Position numbers and translations under genes: made by a program | Shown: positions 24,692-36,298 of the stretch, in pieces | Layout: each line of letters starts with the position of its first letter | Numbering within the stretch: the stretch's first letter is position 1 | Notes under the pieces: generated by a model | Told to the model about the DNA's origin: nothing | Database searches by the model: none | Seen by the model: the letters and a program-made list of their open reading frames with translations, nothing else | Assembly: GCF_000787575.1 (NCBI RefSeq) | Contig: NW_012236530.1 | Location: 316,734-380,733 of the forward strand | DNA from: Acytostelium subglobosum LB1 | Taxonomy: Eukaryota; Evosea; Eumycetozoa; Acytosteliales; Acytosteliaceae | Length of the DNA: 64,000 bases | Direction of reading: 5' to 3'

Positions 24692-27600
24692 ATGCTCTCT
24701 TTGTCAACAAAGAGAATATTGTCACCTAGCAATACCAACTTGTTATTGTTGGGTCACAATCATGCTGCCACTACTTTGTTGATTAGATATAAGTCATCAT
24801 CATCGACATCAACATCATCAGTATTGGACACTGATCAAGATATTGATAATGATGATGTAGCAACAGCAACAACTACAGCCGACAATAGTACCACCACCTC
24901 AACAACATCAACAACAAAGAAGATGAAGAAGACCAAGACACCAAGTGCACCACCACCTCCATCAAGCGTTGACTTGAATGATCTATCGATTAGACAACTA
25001 AAGGCAGTTTGTAAGGAGATGAGTCTACCTTGCTCATATTCAAAGAAGCCAGACATTATCAATCTCATCAACAATCACAAAGAGTACTTGTTCCAACAGA
25101 TGATATCAATGGCACGTGGTGGAAGTACAAGTGGAAGCGCGGGCACATCACCAAGCACAACAAAGAGCAACAAGAAGACACAGACACAGATACAGATGGA
25201 GGATGAAGGATCAGATGTGAAGGTGAAGGAGGTGAAGGTGACCAAGACGGCTAAGCCCAAGCTGAAAGGTGAGGTCGTCGCCCCAGTCGACCCTGTCACC
25301 CCCGTCGCCGCCACAGCCACACAATCTTCAACTTTGAAGGAGAAAGCCAAAGTTGCAAAGGTTGTGCCATCGCCAACAACATCCAAGTTGAAGAAGGTGC
25401 AAGCTCAAGATAAGGAGAAGGAGGAGAAGGAGAAGGAGGAGAGAGTCACAGTCAAGAGCTTGAAGGCGTTGTCAATGGCAGAGCTACAGGCCATTTGTAA
25501 AGAGCGTGGCTACATTCAATCGATCACATCACACAATGACTTGGCCATGTTCATCTTCTTCAAGCAATGCGAGGAGAAGGCCACCAAAAAGAAGAAGCAG
25601 AAGAAGTCAGCGCCAACATCAACAACATCAACAACATCCACAACATCAACAACTACAGCTCCACCCCCAACCACTGTCCAGGTGGCCGCCACGCAACCAC
25701 ATGTCCGCGCGGAGCGCCAACAACCACAACAACAACAACAGCAACAACAGCAAGAGCAACAGGAACAAGATATTGATGGTGATGATAGGACACCAGAGGT
25801 ATTGTTGGTCCAAGAGGAATCAACTTATGTTGTGCCAGAGTTACCTTCGATTGAGTCTGTTCGTACTCCTGCTCCTCAACATGTTGAGGCCAAGCCAAGC
25901 AAGACATCCAAGCCCAAAGAGTTACTTGGTGATCTGATCTCCACACTAAAGCATCGTGAGAGTCAGTTGGAGAGTGCGACACACAAGATGATAAAGGAGC
26001 AGGATCAGGCCAAGACCAAGGCCACCTCGATCACCACGACCAAGCAAGACAAGCCCAGTGCGGCCAAGCACGACAAGAAGAAGTTTGACAAGAAGCTGGA
26101 CAAGAAGATGGACAAGACTAAGGATAAGAAGATGGACAAGATGATGGACAAGAAGAAGATGAAGAAGCCACATGCACAAGCACCAGCAACAATACCAATA
26201 CCACCAGTACCAGCACCAGCACCAGGAGGAGGTCCTGTGAACAATAATATCAATACATTGGACATGGCAGGTTTGGAAGCACTGTGCAAGATGTTCAACC
26301 TACCAGTGGACACCAAGCACAAGATGATCCTGTCGCTCAAAACGAAGAATATCACAAAGATCACGCAGGCCGTCTTTTACCTGTCCAACAAGCCGGCGAC
26401 CGATCACATCAAGGAGATCACTGAAGTGTTTGACAACCTCTCTGGACCCGAGTTCATCGATGGTCTGATCAAGTAAGTTGGGATCGAGCGACCTGGAACC
26501 ATTCCAATCAATTATACTCATTCTCATACTCAATCAATCAACAGCGCATTGACAAATGCAGGACAGGCATCAAAGGATTATGGCACGCCAGAGAATATCG
26601 CAGAGTTTAACAAGAAGTTGGCAGAGTTAGTGACGAGTCGTCGCAATAGTTTGACGATTGAGGAGTTGATGCCAATAATTAGTTACCTGCGCCACATTCA
26701 ATCACCTTATATATTGGACGTGATCAAGGTGGCCATGAGCGTGGGACGCCTGAACGCCATGGTGGTCGATGCGACCGCCCTCACTTGCCGCATCAAAGGA
26801 TACACGACCGAGATGTTGGAGTTTGTCGATAATGCCTATGTGGAGGCGCGCAACTTGGCCAAGGCCAACGACACCGCCGTGCCAGCCTTCTTCCGCTTCA
26901 ACGTGCGCGAGCTGCAGATCTGCCTCCAGGCGGCTGCGGGCAATCTGAAAGAGGCCATTCATCTTTACAACTCGGTGACCGACTCGACCAAGCTGGAGCT
27001 CGGCAACTCGTTCAAACATATCTTTATCCTCCTGTCCAAGCTGGATCGCTCGCACGCGATCGAGTTCTACAAGCTGAACGCTTGGCGCTATGATGCACGA
27101 TTGATCGACGACGACATTATGCGCGCGGGCAACTTCACGAGCGGCGACCTGCAGGTCGCCAACGACATGAGCTCGCTGTCCGAGCTGCTGATCAAGAGCG
27201 AAACGGAGGACAACGTCCAGATGCACGACATGATCGTGCAGCACATGGTGACGCTGACCCGCGAGGATCAGCTGCAAGTGACACGCACAATCATACAGAT
27301 GTACCTGCTGCAGGACCAGTACCATCACGCTCTTCGCTGGTTCTCCATCCGCCTCACCGACTTCCACCTGCAGAACTCGCCCTACACGATCTACCCGTTC
27401 ATTATGTACCACAACAGGATCAAGACCAAGCGTCTGGCCGAGCAGCCCGATGCCAACGTCGACGATCAAAACAGCATGATCGAATTCTGGGAGAACAAGC
27501 TTGGCAGCATCGACACCAGCCCCAAGTCTCGCCAGATTGCCGCGACCAAGATCTCATTCGTCTTTGCCAACCTGGACAACATCACAGGCTCGCGCGCCGT

Positions 27601-28843
27601 CTGGACCGAGAGCGACGTGTTCCTCAACGACCTGTGCGAGAAGCGTGACGTCGACGGAATCTATGCACAGCTACAACATTACATGGATCACAACACATTG
27701 CCCTCGGGCTGTCTGCTGGTGCGCGCAGTGTCTGTGCTCAGGGACCTAGACCTGCAGCGCTACATGGACTTCTTGCTGCTACAGGACATCCCCAGCAGCT
27801 TCTACATCATCATGATGGACCCCAGGGTGATCAAGAGCATGCAGACCGAGCCCTACAAGGCTCTGGAGATGATCAAACGCGACTTCAAACTGATCAATTC
27901 GCCCACATACTACAACTACCTGTGCACATTCTCCCTGGACAATGGACTGCTGGACCGCGCCACCATCATCATGCAAAAGATGCTGTCCAAGTACATCCCA
28001 TTCAGCTCCTTGACCGTCAAGAAGTTCTTCACGACGATCAACACTCATTCATATGTGCGTCAGCTGCCCGACGACCTGACCAAGGCCACACGCAAGATCT
28101 ACAACCAGCATCCAGAGTGGCATTACCTGGCAAACACAGTGATCTACGACCACCTCAAGGCGAACGAGGTGGAAGAGGCCGCCGAGATGTTCCAGCGCCT
28201 GTGCGCCCATCACAACGTTGACTACGATCTAATGCGCAATGGTATCGACCTCTTCTACGCGATGCTCGAGCATCAGGACAAGAACAATGACAACAAGGAC
28301 AAGGACGTGAATGACAACAAGGACAATGTCGGCGGCGGCGACAGAGACATTACTGCCCTCAGCACGCTGACCCAGCTCGAGGACTTCCTGGGCGTGACCG
28401 ACCTGATGTCGCACCACAGGGCCAAACGTTTGTTCTTCACCGCGCTGTTCAACTATTATCATGAGACTGGCCAGTCACAATATGCGATCGTCGTGCTGTC
28501 GGTGTACGAGGAATCATTCCGCGTGATAAAGGATGGCAACCTGTTGCTGTCAATCTTTAAATGTTTGAAGAGCCCTCTGGCCAAACTGCAGTACATGGGG
28601 CGATTCCAGCCGACGTTGGAGCGTGAATGTCCGGCGGCGCTGCGCGACGAGATCGCCAAGGCCAACGAGATCATCAAGGACGACGCCATCGAGCAACAAC
28701 TCGAGTCTCTGACCTTTTTCACACCGCCTCAGTTCGAGCTGCTGGACGATATCATCCAAGAGTACATCATTCCAACGCAACTACCTAGTGATCAAATGAA
28801 ATCCGAATGGATTCCTGACCGATCAATAGACACAAACCATTGA
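24692..28843 (+). CDS. Mitochondrial PPR-like protein with SAP/Rho_N-like motifs
   Basis: Exons 24692-26472 and 26545-28843 give 1359 residues. The N-terminus (MLSLSTKRILSPSNTNLLLL... TLLIRYKSSSS) is a likely mitochondrial presequence. The first exon is mostly low complexity (Thr/Ser, Lys/Glu, poly-Gln, MDKKMDK repeats) with three short helical motifs of SAP or Rho_N type: LNDLSIRQLKAVCKEMSLPC, LKALSMAELQAICKERGYI and INTLDMAGLEALCKMFNLPV. The second exon is an alpha-helical array of PPR/TPR-like pairs (about 30 residues each), for example AIHLYNSVTD...SHAIEFYKLN and YHHALRWFSIRLTDFHL. Organelle RNA binding is inferred. The protein at 36299-39429 has a similar plan and is probably a paralogue. 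AATAAA lies near 28868. Confidence 0.7.
26494..26506. repeat. Intronic palindrome TGGAACCATTCCA
   Basis: A perfect 5+3+5 inverted repeat in the only intron (26473-26544) of the PPR-like gene; same pattern as in the sdhA intron. Confidence 0.8.
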
Positions 28844-28927
28844 TTGATTGATCAGGCTGGAGTGATAATAAATAAAAGACCAAAATACTATAGTATGTTT
28901 GTTGTTGTTGTTGTATCGCTGGGCTGT

Positions 28928-30557
28928 TTATTTCCTGGACTTCTTGGCCACATTACCAGATGTTGTTGCGACTCTCTTCTTGTTGTTTGTATTTGTGTTG
29001 GTGTTGTTGGTGGGCTTGGCATTGGAGTTGGAGTTGGACATAGCCTTGGCCTTGGACTTAGCCTGGAGTGCTGCTGCCAACTTTGCTGGTGCCATCACAA
29101 ATCTTCTCTTATTGTTATCCTCCTCTTCTTCTTCCTCTTCATCATCATCTTCATCGTCATCGTCATCATCGTCGTCTTCTTGGTCATCATCATAATCCTC
29201 TCCATCGAATGACATATTATCAAAATCCTGATCATCCTCCTCTTCATCATCATCATCTTGTGTCTTCTTGGAAACATTCTTTTTGCCTTTAGCATTGGTC
29301 TCCATTTGTTGCCATAACTTTTCATTCTCATCGTCGTCGATGGTGCCATCATCCAACTCGTCTGGATCCTGTTCCTCCTGCTCCTGGTCCGAGCCAATTG
29401 CTTGGTCAGCTGCTCCCGCGTCCTCTTGCTCCTCCTCTTCCTCTGGTTGCTCCTCTGCCGAGAACATCACACAAGACATCCTTTGCTTCATAAAGATTGT
29501 CTGATTGCACACTCTACTCTCTATATCGTATATTCTTGCATGACGGTCCAGTCCGACAGCCGCCAGCAATGGCAAGGTTGGATGAATATCCAGCGCACGC
29601 ACACTTCCAGTGCTGCCCTTGTAGTTTCCAAGCAGTCTAACCATTCCTCAGGTCATAGGCAAAGACATTACCAACAGAGTCTGATGCAAATACCGAGCTA
29701 AATGAGTAGGATTGAGCAATGTTAGAGAGTGATTGATTGATTGAACGAATGAGTGTATAGTTCATACTTTTCGAATTGACTTGACATCTTGATCGAGAGT
29801 ATTGGATGCTTTGTGACGGTGAGATCAAGGATGGGCGGCGTTCTGTTCTTGCGACAATCGTATAGTCTGATCTGATAGTGTCCTGTGCCAGTGACTATTC
29901 TGTTGTGATCGGTCGGTGTGTACTCCATGTCTGTGATCCAAATGGGTGGGGACACTCGCAACTTGTCGGGTGGGGCGTTCTTGGCGCGCCACGTCAGTTG
30001 CTTCGTGTTGATGTCGCATATGGCCAGATCGCACTCTTTGCCACCGATCACTACCTTGGACTCATCGCTCGGGTTGACCTTGAGTGCAAACAGACTCTTG
30101 GAGAACGACAGCGTGTCCAGCTGCTTCATGTCGACACCATCCTCAGAGACCTTGACCACATTGATTGTGCCCTTCTCAGTGGCGATCAGTAGTCGCTGCT
30201 CAGACAATGGTCTGATCGCACGGATTGCCGAGTCGTACGTGCACTCGGACACCACGTGTCCAGTGCCATCCTCTTGCAACTGCCAATGCTTGAACGCACC
30301 ACCCTTGAATCCCTGCAACATCTGAGTCTCATTATTGTCCCAACCAAATGACATTGTTTGCAACTCATTCTGAATTGACGATGTGATTGATCCAAACGAT
30401 GATACTACCTGTTTAGTCTGCAAGTTACAAACTATATTGTGATTGATCGTTTGATTGGGTGTGTGTGAGCATTCATCTTGATCACTCATTCATTCATTCA
30501 TTCTTTGATTGACCTACTCTTTATCAGACCATTATCTGATCCAACTACAATATTCAT
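28928..30557 (-). CDS. WDR74/Nsa1 ribosome-biogenesis WD-repeat protein
   Basis: Exons 30557-30518, 30431-29768 and 29697-28928. Exon 1 (MNIVVGSDNGLIK) is tiny but joins in phase to ICNLQTKQVVSSFGS, matching the N-terminus of WDR74 (VGTDTGILKGVNLQ), so I prefer this start to the ATG at 30489, which lies in the intron. WD-type blades follow, ending with SVFASDSVGNVFAYDLRN and GNYKGSTGSVRALDIHPTLPLLAAVGLDRHARIYDIE, the diagnostic last blade. The C-terminus is a long Asp/Glu tract and a basic tail ending KKSRK. In yeast Nsa1 and human WDR74 act in nucleolar 60S subunit assembly with the Rix7/NVL ATPase. One extra G at 29641-29642 breaks the frame between YDLRN and VRLLGNYKG; a base-call error is likely. 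A stretch of about 1.1 kb without genes splits it from NAT10 but for one small gene. Confidence 0.8.
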
Positions 30558-31308
30558 TGTTGTTTATATTTGTATATCTGTATGTTGTTAATATTATTAG
30601 TGAAATTAATCGGTCATTTAAAAAACGAACGAAAGATACCCACCCACCAATCAGTGAGAAAGATCAAAATTGACAATTTATGGGTCATTTTGAATGAACA
30701 TGAAGTGAGGGAGATTTGGGGTGAGAGTTAGACAACCATCAGAGTCATATTTACATGTCTCCTTATATCTTCATACAAAGAATAAGGACAATTGAGCGAG
30801 AGCACACATGGTTATTAACAATACTTGGTGAACAAGATCGTTCTCTTCAAGAAACATTATCATCATCAATATGATTATTTGAATCAAAGAAGCGTTCCAC
30901 AGGTTTTGCATGTATTTATTAATATATTTAACTGATTGAAATAATTGTACAATATATATTAACATGATTCTATTTTGTAGTCTAACTTAATTGTGCCATA
31001 TCGTACAGAATCGAAATGCGAATGACTTTAAACGTCTGCTGGAGTTTAGTGGGCGAGAAGTTGTCATGGGGGTGATGATGGCAATATATTTACAACCATT
31101 CAAACAAATAATAAGTATATTAAAATTATTCTTTGATTATTAATATTGATCCTCATCTAGATCACATGTCTCTCTTTCTGATCAATCGCTCGTTAATATA
31201 TCTTCCAAAGACTATAAAATGATCAAACTTTGGTCATTATTAATATCATCAAATCAAATTAAATACTTTAGATCTATACCTAAATCAATCAATTAAACAA
31301 TTAAAACA
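30558..31308. other. AT-rich intergenic stretch
   Basis: Holds the upstream flank of the WDR74 gene and the promoter of the small gene at 31309. No coding-like frame, RNA gene or repeat array was seen. Confidence 0.5.
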
Positions 31309-31575
31309 ATGTTGTACAGTAAGTATCCAAAAGAAATAAAAGAATATTGAAGAAAATAAATTATTAATAATATATTTTCCAATTAAGAATCACTTGCCAA
31401 CCTCTCTGGTATGACCTCCAACTCTGTGAACAATAGCCAGGTTCAGACTACCAAATTAGTTGGTGGAACTCAATCTTCAAACTCAATTGCACTGATTGAT
31501 GCAGATGTCCATGGTAGCGTTATCATACCAGGTCTTCTTACTATTGCCCCAATCGATATTGTTGCACGTCTTTAA
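31309..31575 (+). CDS. Small 65-residue protein, two exons, intron after codon 3
   Basis: Exon 1 (31309-31318) is ATG TTG TAC plus one base; GTAAGT opens an intron that ends at AAG 31387; exon 2 (31388-31575) then reads in phase to a TAA. The product starts MLYKSLANLSGMTSNSVNNSQ and ends GLLTIAPIDIVARL, with a central TQSSNSIALIDADVHGSV. It has no Cys, no signal peptide and no membrane helix. Very small genes with an intron a few codons in and a Ser/Asn-rich product containing an NSIA-type core are typical of dictyostelid multigene families, some of which are developmentally regulated; membership is inferred, function unknown. No ORF scan with a 60-residue threshold would find it intact. Confidence 0.6.
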
Positions 31576-31659
31576 ATCTCATTAACTTCTAAATACACTC
31601 TAATGACTCTTTGATGAGTTCATTCATTCTTGTAAAGACAAATATTATTTTATTTTATT

Positions 31660-34600
31660 TTATTTCCTTGTCTTTCCACCTCCTCCAGCATTTGACTTGG
31701 GCTTGCCACCACGGAAAGATGCACCACCTCTGCCAGGTCCTCCAGTGGAAGATCTCTTTACAGTCTTGTTGTTGTTTCCGCTCTTGTTGTTCTTCTTTTT
31801 CTTGTCGTCCTCCTCCTCATCTTCATCGTCGTCCAACTTTCTTTTGACTGTCTTGATGCTCACTGATGTTGGGATCTTGCCTGACTTTAAGGTCTTGTCC
31901 CACTCCTCGTCGTCACCCTGTATCGCGTATTGTGCCAACTCCTTGTCGTCCTCCATCCACTTGGCCTGCATCTTCTTCTTGACATCCTCGGCGCCAAGCT
32001 CCAGCTCTGACTCCATGTCTTGTGCCAGTGGGATCATCGAGCTGTCGTCCAGGTCACCCTTGAACGATGACAACAGACCACTGCGTGGTGCGGCGATCTT
32101 GGGCTTGGGCAGCGACTCGTCCAGACCCTTCTGCTTGACGGCGCGCAGTGCCTGGTACACCTTTCGCATCGTCTGTGAGAAGAGCGAGATGATCTGGTTG
32201 TTCTGCAGCTGCAGCTCGGAGTGGAGCTGGTCGACGGTCTTGTGCTGCAGCGACATGGCCAGCAGTACGGCGGGACTGCAACATCGACAGGTTGTTGCGC
32301 ACCTCGTTCAACTTACCACCAAACAGCAGCTTGCCAATGATTGGCAGCATGTCAATGATGACGGTGAAGTCCACGATGTTGTTGGCGTACGACTCTAGAC
32401 GCTTGAGGTCGTAGCTCGAGAACATCAGGTCCAGCTCGGCGCTGCTTAGTGAGACTTCGGCCGCCTGTGACGCGGCGAAAACGTCCTGCATGATGTTGAG
32501 TGCCAGAGACGACGAGAATGAGCGGAAGTCGTAGCCGAGCAGGTTGCCAAAGCGTTTGCGGAAATCCTGGTAGAAGGACTCGAGCCAGCCTGCCGAGGCC
32601 ACGGTCGCGTTGTGTGAGTTCTTGAGCTCGCGCAACATAATGCATGTGTGCTCGCCAGTGATCTCGTTTGATGAGAGGCGCAGGTACACGGGGAGGTACT
32701 TTGACTTGGACCAGAACTGATACAGCTGGGCGGTCACACCGTATGACACACCCATGTAGTGCAGGTTCTCTGGCTTGCGCTCTGTCAACTTGTACAACAG
32801 TGGCGGCAGGTTCTTCTTTGGTCTGATGACCTCTGATTGCAAGTCGCCACCCTCCATCGCCTCGTTGTCCTGTTGTTGTTTGTTTGATTGGTCGTCCTCT
32901 GAGTCGTTGTCATTGTCGTTGTCATCGAGTGAGGTGATCTCGCCTTGATAGTATTGTGTGAGGATGTCGAGTGCCTTTGAGCCGTAGCCCATCTTTTGGT
33001 AGTCTGGGTGAGTGGCGATGCGAACTACGCGGGCGCCAGAGAGTCGTGGGAAGTCCTCGTCCTGGAAGTGCTGTGTGAGTGTCCATGGGATGAGGTCGCC
33101 AGATGATTGGTATCCCTTCTTGATGCTGTTGAGGATGGCCTCCTTGGCAATCTCACCCTCGAGACTGACCTGGATCGCGCAAAGAATCTCGGGCAGACCG
33201 CCCGTCTCCTCGTTCATTGGACCGAGCAAGACGTACAGGTGGTGGTCTGGCGAGTCGGACATTAGCAACAAGTCATTTGGTGAGTTCTTGTAGTGGCTTG
33301 CGACAAAGAGTGCCACCAGGCTCTGCAGGAATGCTTCGGACGCCTTGTGGAATGAGAACAATGTGTCCCTGTTGACGTAGTAGAGCTGGCATGTGGAGGG
33401 ATGTGGGCAGCCTCCAGATGTGGCGGGCGGGGCCACAGTAGCGTCGAGACACAGCAGTGTGTTGAGCCACGACTCGACTGGATCATTAGCTGCGTAACGA
33501 ATGGGCTGCAACAGTTGGATCTCACGCAGCACACGGCCAGTGTTGGTGGCGGCGGCGGGTCCGCTGGTAGTGCCCGACTGCTCACGCAGCTGGCGGATGA
33601 GTTTGAGCGACAGCGAGCGACCAGTGCCCTCGTAACCATTGATCGTGGACGACATGAACACGAGGTATGGACCCAGGAGCGAGCGCACGTATGGCAGAGG
33701 AATGGCGGCAGCCTCATCAATGACGACCAGCTCGGCCTGGCCCAGCTTCTGGTGATCGGATGGCTGGATGTATTGGATGGTCTGGCGATGAGCGCGGAAG
33801 ATGTTGACACGCACAATGGCGTCGTGGAATTCGGGGTTCGTCGACTTGACCAGCTCGTAGTCCACGTGCTCTTGGTAGCCAAGTGCGTCGAAGCCTTTGA
33901 ACACAAACTCAAACAGGGTGACCAAGTTCTCTGGTGCTGGTGAAGAGACAAAGATGTTGGAGTAGCCAAAAGCCACGGCACCGGCGATGGCCAGACCGAG
34001 TGCGGCGGACTTGCCACGACCACGACCGGCCGTCAGTGTGACGGTCGAGCGAAGTGTCTTCTCTGAGACGGCGTCGATGAATGTGAGCACGGCCTTGGCC
34101 TGGTCGAGTGAGCGAGTCGCCTCGATGAGCTCGCCAGCCACCTCTGTGTCGCGAACAGACTCCTTGAACTCGCGCAGCTCGGCTGCGCCGGGGGCCTCTG
34201 ACGCCGCGGTGATCGGCACGATCGTGCGTGATGCTGTGGAGATTGGCAGGATGTTGAGCTCGTCGTCCATTACCAGACATTGGCTGCACTTGCCGAGTGA
34301 CAACAAGAAACGCTCGTTGAAGCGGCACACGACGTCGTTCTTCTCGTCGTCGTCGCGGAAGCGGCTGTGCACGTCCATGGCCATCGTATAGAGCTGTTTG
34401 AGCGAGGTCATTGTGCGCAGCAACAGGATGACCATGCCACCACCCTCGACCGTCTCGATTGTTCGCGCCAACAAGTTGGGAGTGATCGCTTCAAAGTCCT
34501 GCAACACCACCATGCCAAAGGTGTTACCCAAGATCTTATGAGTCTCGGAGTAATAAGTATATCTAATATTCGTCGTCGAGATAAACACATCGAATGGGTC

Positions 34601-34964
34601 CTCACCATTCGTCGTAGCTGTTCCATTAGCCTTCATTCTCTCCTTCATCTTTATCTTCTTTTGTTTGTATCTTTGGAGTTGATTGATTGAATGATTGAGT
34701 GAGCGAGTGAGTATGATTGATTGAGTGAGTGAGTGAGTGATTGATGTATATATATACGACATACTTTGAGAAGCTTAGCTCTTTCTTGTAACACCATAGT
34801 ACTGTTGGACGTGCTTTGACAACAGACTTGGCAAGGATGTAGTGGAGGTTGGGTACTTGGTCCTTGCCATTGTCACCAACGATCACAAAGAATGAACGAT
34901 GGTTTGTTGCAACTGCATTCTCAATCAATGTTCTAATCCTGTTATCAATCTTCTTTCTAACCAT
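31660..34964 (-). CDS. nat10: RNA cytidine acetyltransferase NAT10/Kre33
   Basis: Exons 34964-34765 and 34670-31660, about 1069 residues. The enzyme makes N4-acetylcytidine in 18S rRNA and tRNA and helps 18S maturation in the nucleolus. Visible in order: the N-terminal MVRKKIDNRIRTLIENAV...LHYILAKSVVKARPTVLWCYKKEL; DPFDVFISTTNIRYTYYSETHKILG; the Walker A GRGRGKSAALGLAIAGA; Walker B LVVIDEAAAIPLP; the GNAT part RIATHPDYQKMGYGSKALD; and a Lys/Arg/Gly-rich tail. The junction FSK-YKQKKIKMKERM agrees with the family across the intron. A single extra base in the GGG at 32272-32274 breaks the frame between LSMLQS and AVLLAMSLQHKTVDQL, where the family is continuous, so a sequencing indel is the simplest reading. 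Confidence 0.9.
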
Positions 34965-35161
34965 TGTTATTATTATATATTATCTGTATGATCACAAGAA
35001 ATGAATGAATAAATGAATGATTGAATGAGACGAGAGTTTGAACAAGTCCTCGTTTTTTTAATTTTGCTCGTTTCTTTCAATTCTTTCAAAGTCCACGAAT
35101 GATTGATTGATTGAATGAACTAATGGAGCGTGTGGAATCACAAGGAACTAAGGGATGATGC

Positions 35162-35932
35162 TTAGTTCTGCTTGGCCTTACCTTGGTTGGCAACAGCTTG
35201 CTGAGCGGCATGCAGGACACTCTCGTCAGCAAGGTAGTAGTGTGGCTTGATTGGCTTGAGGTCGGCGTCCAACTCGTAGACGAGTGGGATTCCGGTGGGG
35301 ATCTCAACTCCGACGATGTCCTTGTCAGAGATGTTTTCCAAATGCTTGATGAGAGCACGGATACTGTTGCCGTGAGCGACAATGATCACCTTCTTGCCTG
35401 ATTTGATCGATGGCGCGACAGTCTCGTTCCAGAAGGGCAGGAAACGCTCGACGGTGTCCTTGAGACACTCGGTCAGTGGGAGCTGCTTTGGGTCGACGTC
35501 CTTGTAGATTGGGTCGTTGACTGGTGCGCGGGGGTCGGTTGGCTCGAGGGCGGGTGGGGGCACATCGTACGAACGTCTCCAGACGAGCACCTGCTCGTCG
35601 CCGTACTTGGCGGCGGTCTCGGACTTGTTGAGACCCTGCAGGGCGCCGTACATTCTCTCGTTGAGACGCCACGATCTGATGGGAACGATATCCTTTTGGT
35701 TGAGCTCGTTCAAGATGATGTCCAATGTCTTGTTGGCACGCTGCAACACGCTAGTGTAGGCAATGTCAAAGTGCAAGTTCTCCTCCTTCAGACGTCTGCC
35801 TCCGTTACCAGCCTCTTGCACGCCCTTCTCTGACAACTCTACATCAGTCCAACCAGTGAAACGATTCTCCTTGTTCCAAGTGCTCTCACCATGACGTACC
35901 AACACCAATTTGAATGCTGCAGCAGTTGACAT
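35162..35932 (-). CDS. gpmA: Phosphoglycerate mutase, cofactor-dependent
   Basis: A single exon of 256 residues that interconverts 3- and 2-phosphoglycerate in glycolysis. Visible are [20 protein letters not shown] with the phospho-accepting His, the YTSVLQRA segment, the catalytic Glu in [10 protein letters not shown], and the second His in [17 protein letters not shown]. The C-terminus [15 protein letters not shown] is typical of the 2,3-BPG-dependent family. An in-frame ATG 22 codons upstream would add an Asn/Gln-rich leader made of TTGATT-repeat DNA. The family starts right before [10 protein letters not shown], so I place the start at 35932. Confidence 0.95.
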   Translation of the reverse strand: MSTAAAFKLVLVRHGESTWNKENRFTGWTDVELSEKGVQEAGNGGRRLKEENLHFDIAYTSVLQRANKTLDIILNELNQKDIVPIRSWRLNERMYGALQGLNKSETAAKYGDEQVLVWRRSYDVPPPALEPTDPRAPVNDPIYKDVDPKQLPLTECLKDTVERFLPFWNETVAPSIKSGKKVIIVAHGNSIRALIKHLENISDKDIVGVEIPTGIPLVYELDADLKPIKPHYYLADESVLHAAQQAVANQGKAKQN

Positions 35933-36298
35933 CTGATTGATTTGATATGATTGATTTGATTTGATTTGATTGTTTGATTGATTGAATATCATGGTCAATC
36001 AACAATCTACTGACTTGACTGATGACTTTGTCACATCCTGATGAATACTTACATTGAAGTAATATTATTATTATTAATATAAATATTATGATGTTGATTG
36101 ATGAGTTGGAATAAAGTGCACTTTGTTCAAGTTCCCAACCCCTATCCATTGTGTAGATCACTTTAGCTCAAATCAATCACAATCACATCATTCCGGACTT
36201 CCAGAAGTTTCAAACTTTCGTTCGGTTCAGCTGTCCTGTATTCGTTTGAAACACTATTGATCATTAATGGTTGGTTGATAGTTTGATATATATATATA
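35933..36298. promoter_or_regulatory. Divergent promoter region, phosphoglycerate mutase and PPR-like gene
   Basis: About 365 bp between two divergent starts. It has TTGATTTGAT repeats next to the mutase ATG and TATATATATATA right before the plus-strand ATG. No other feature was seen. Confidence 0.4.

Noticed and set aside
28899-29212. Hydrophobic and Ser-rich plus-strand ORFs at 28844-29212
   Set aside because: They are the antisense of the Asp/Glu tract of the WDR74 gene and reflect codon bias only.
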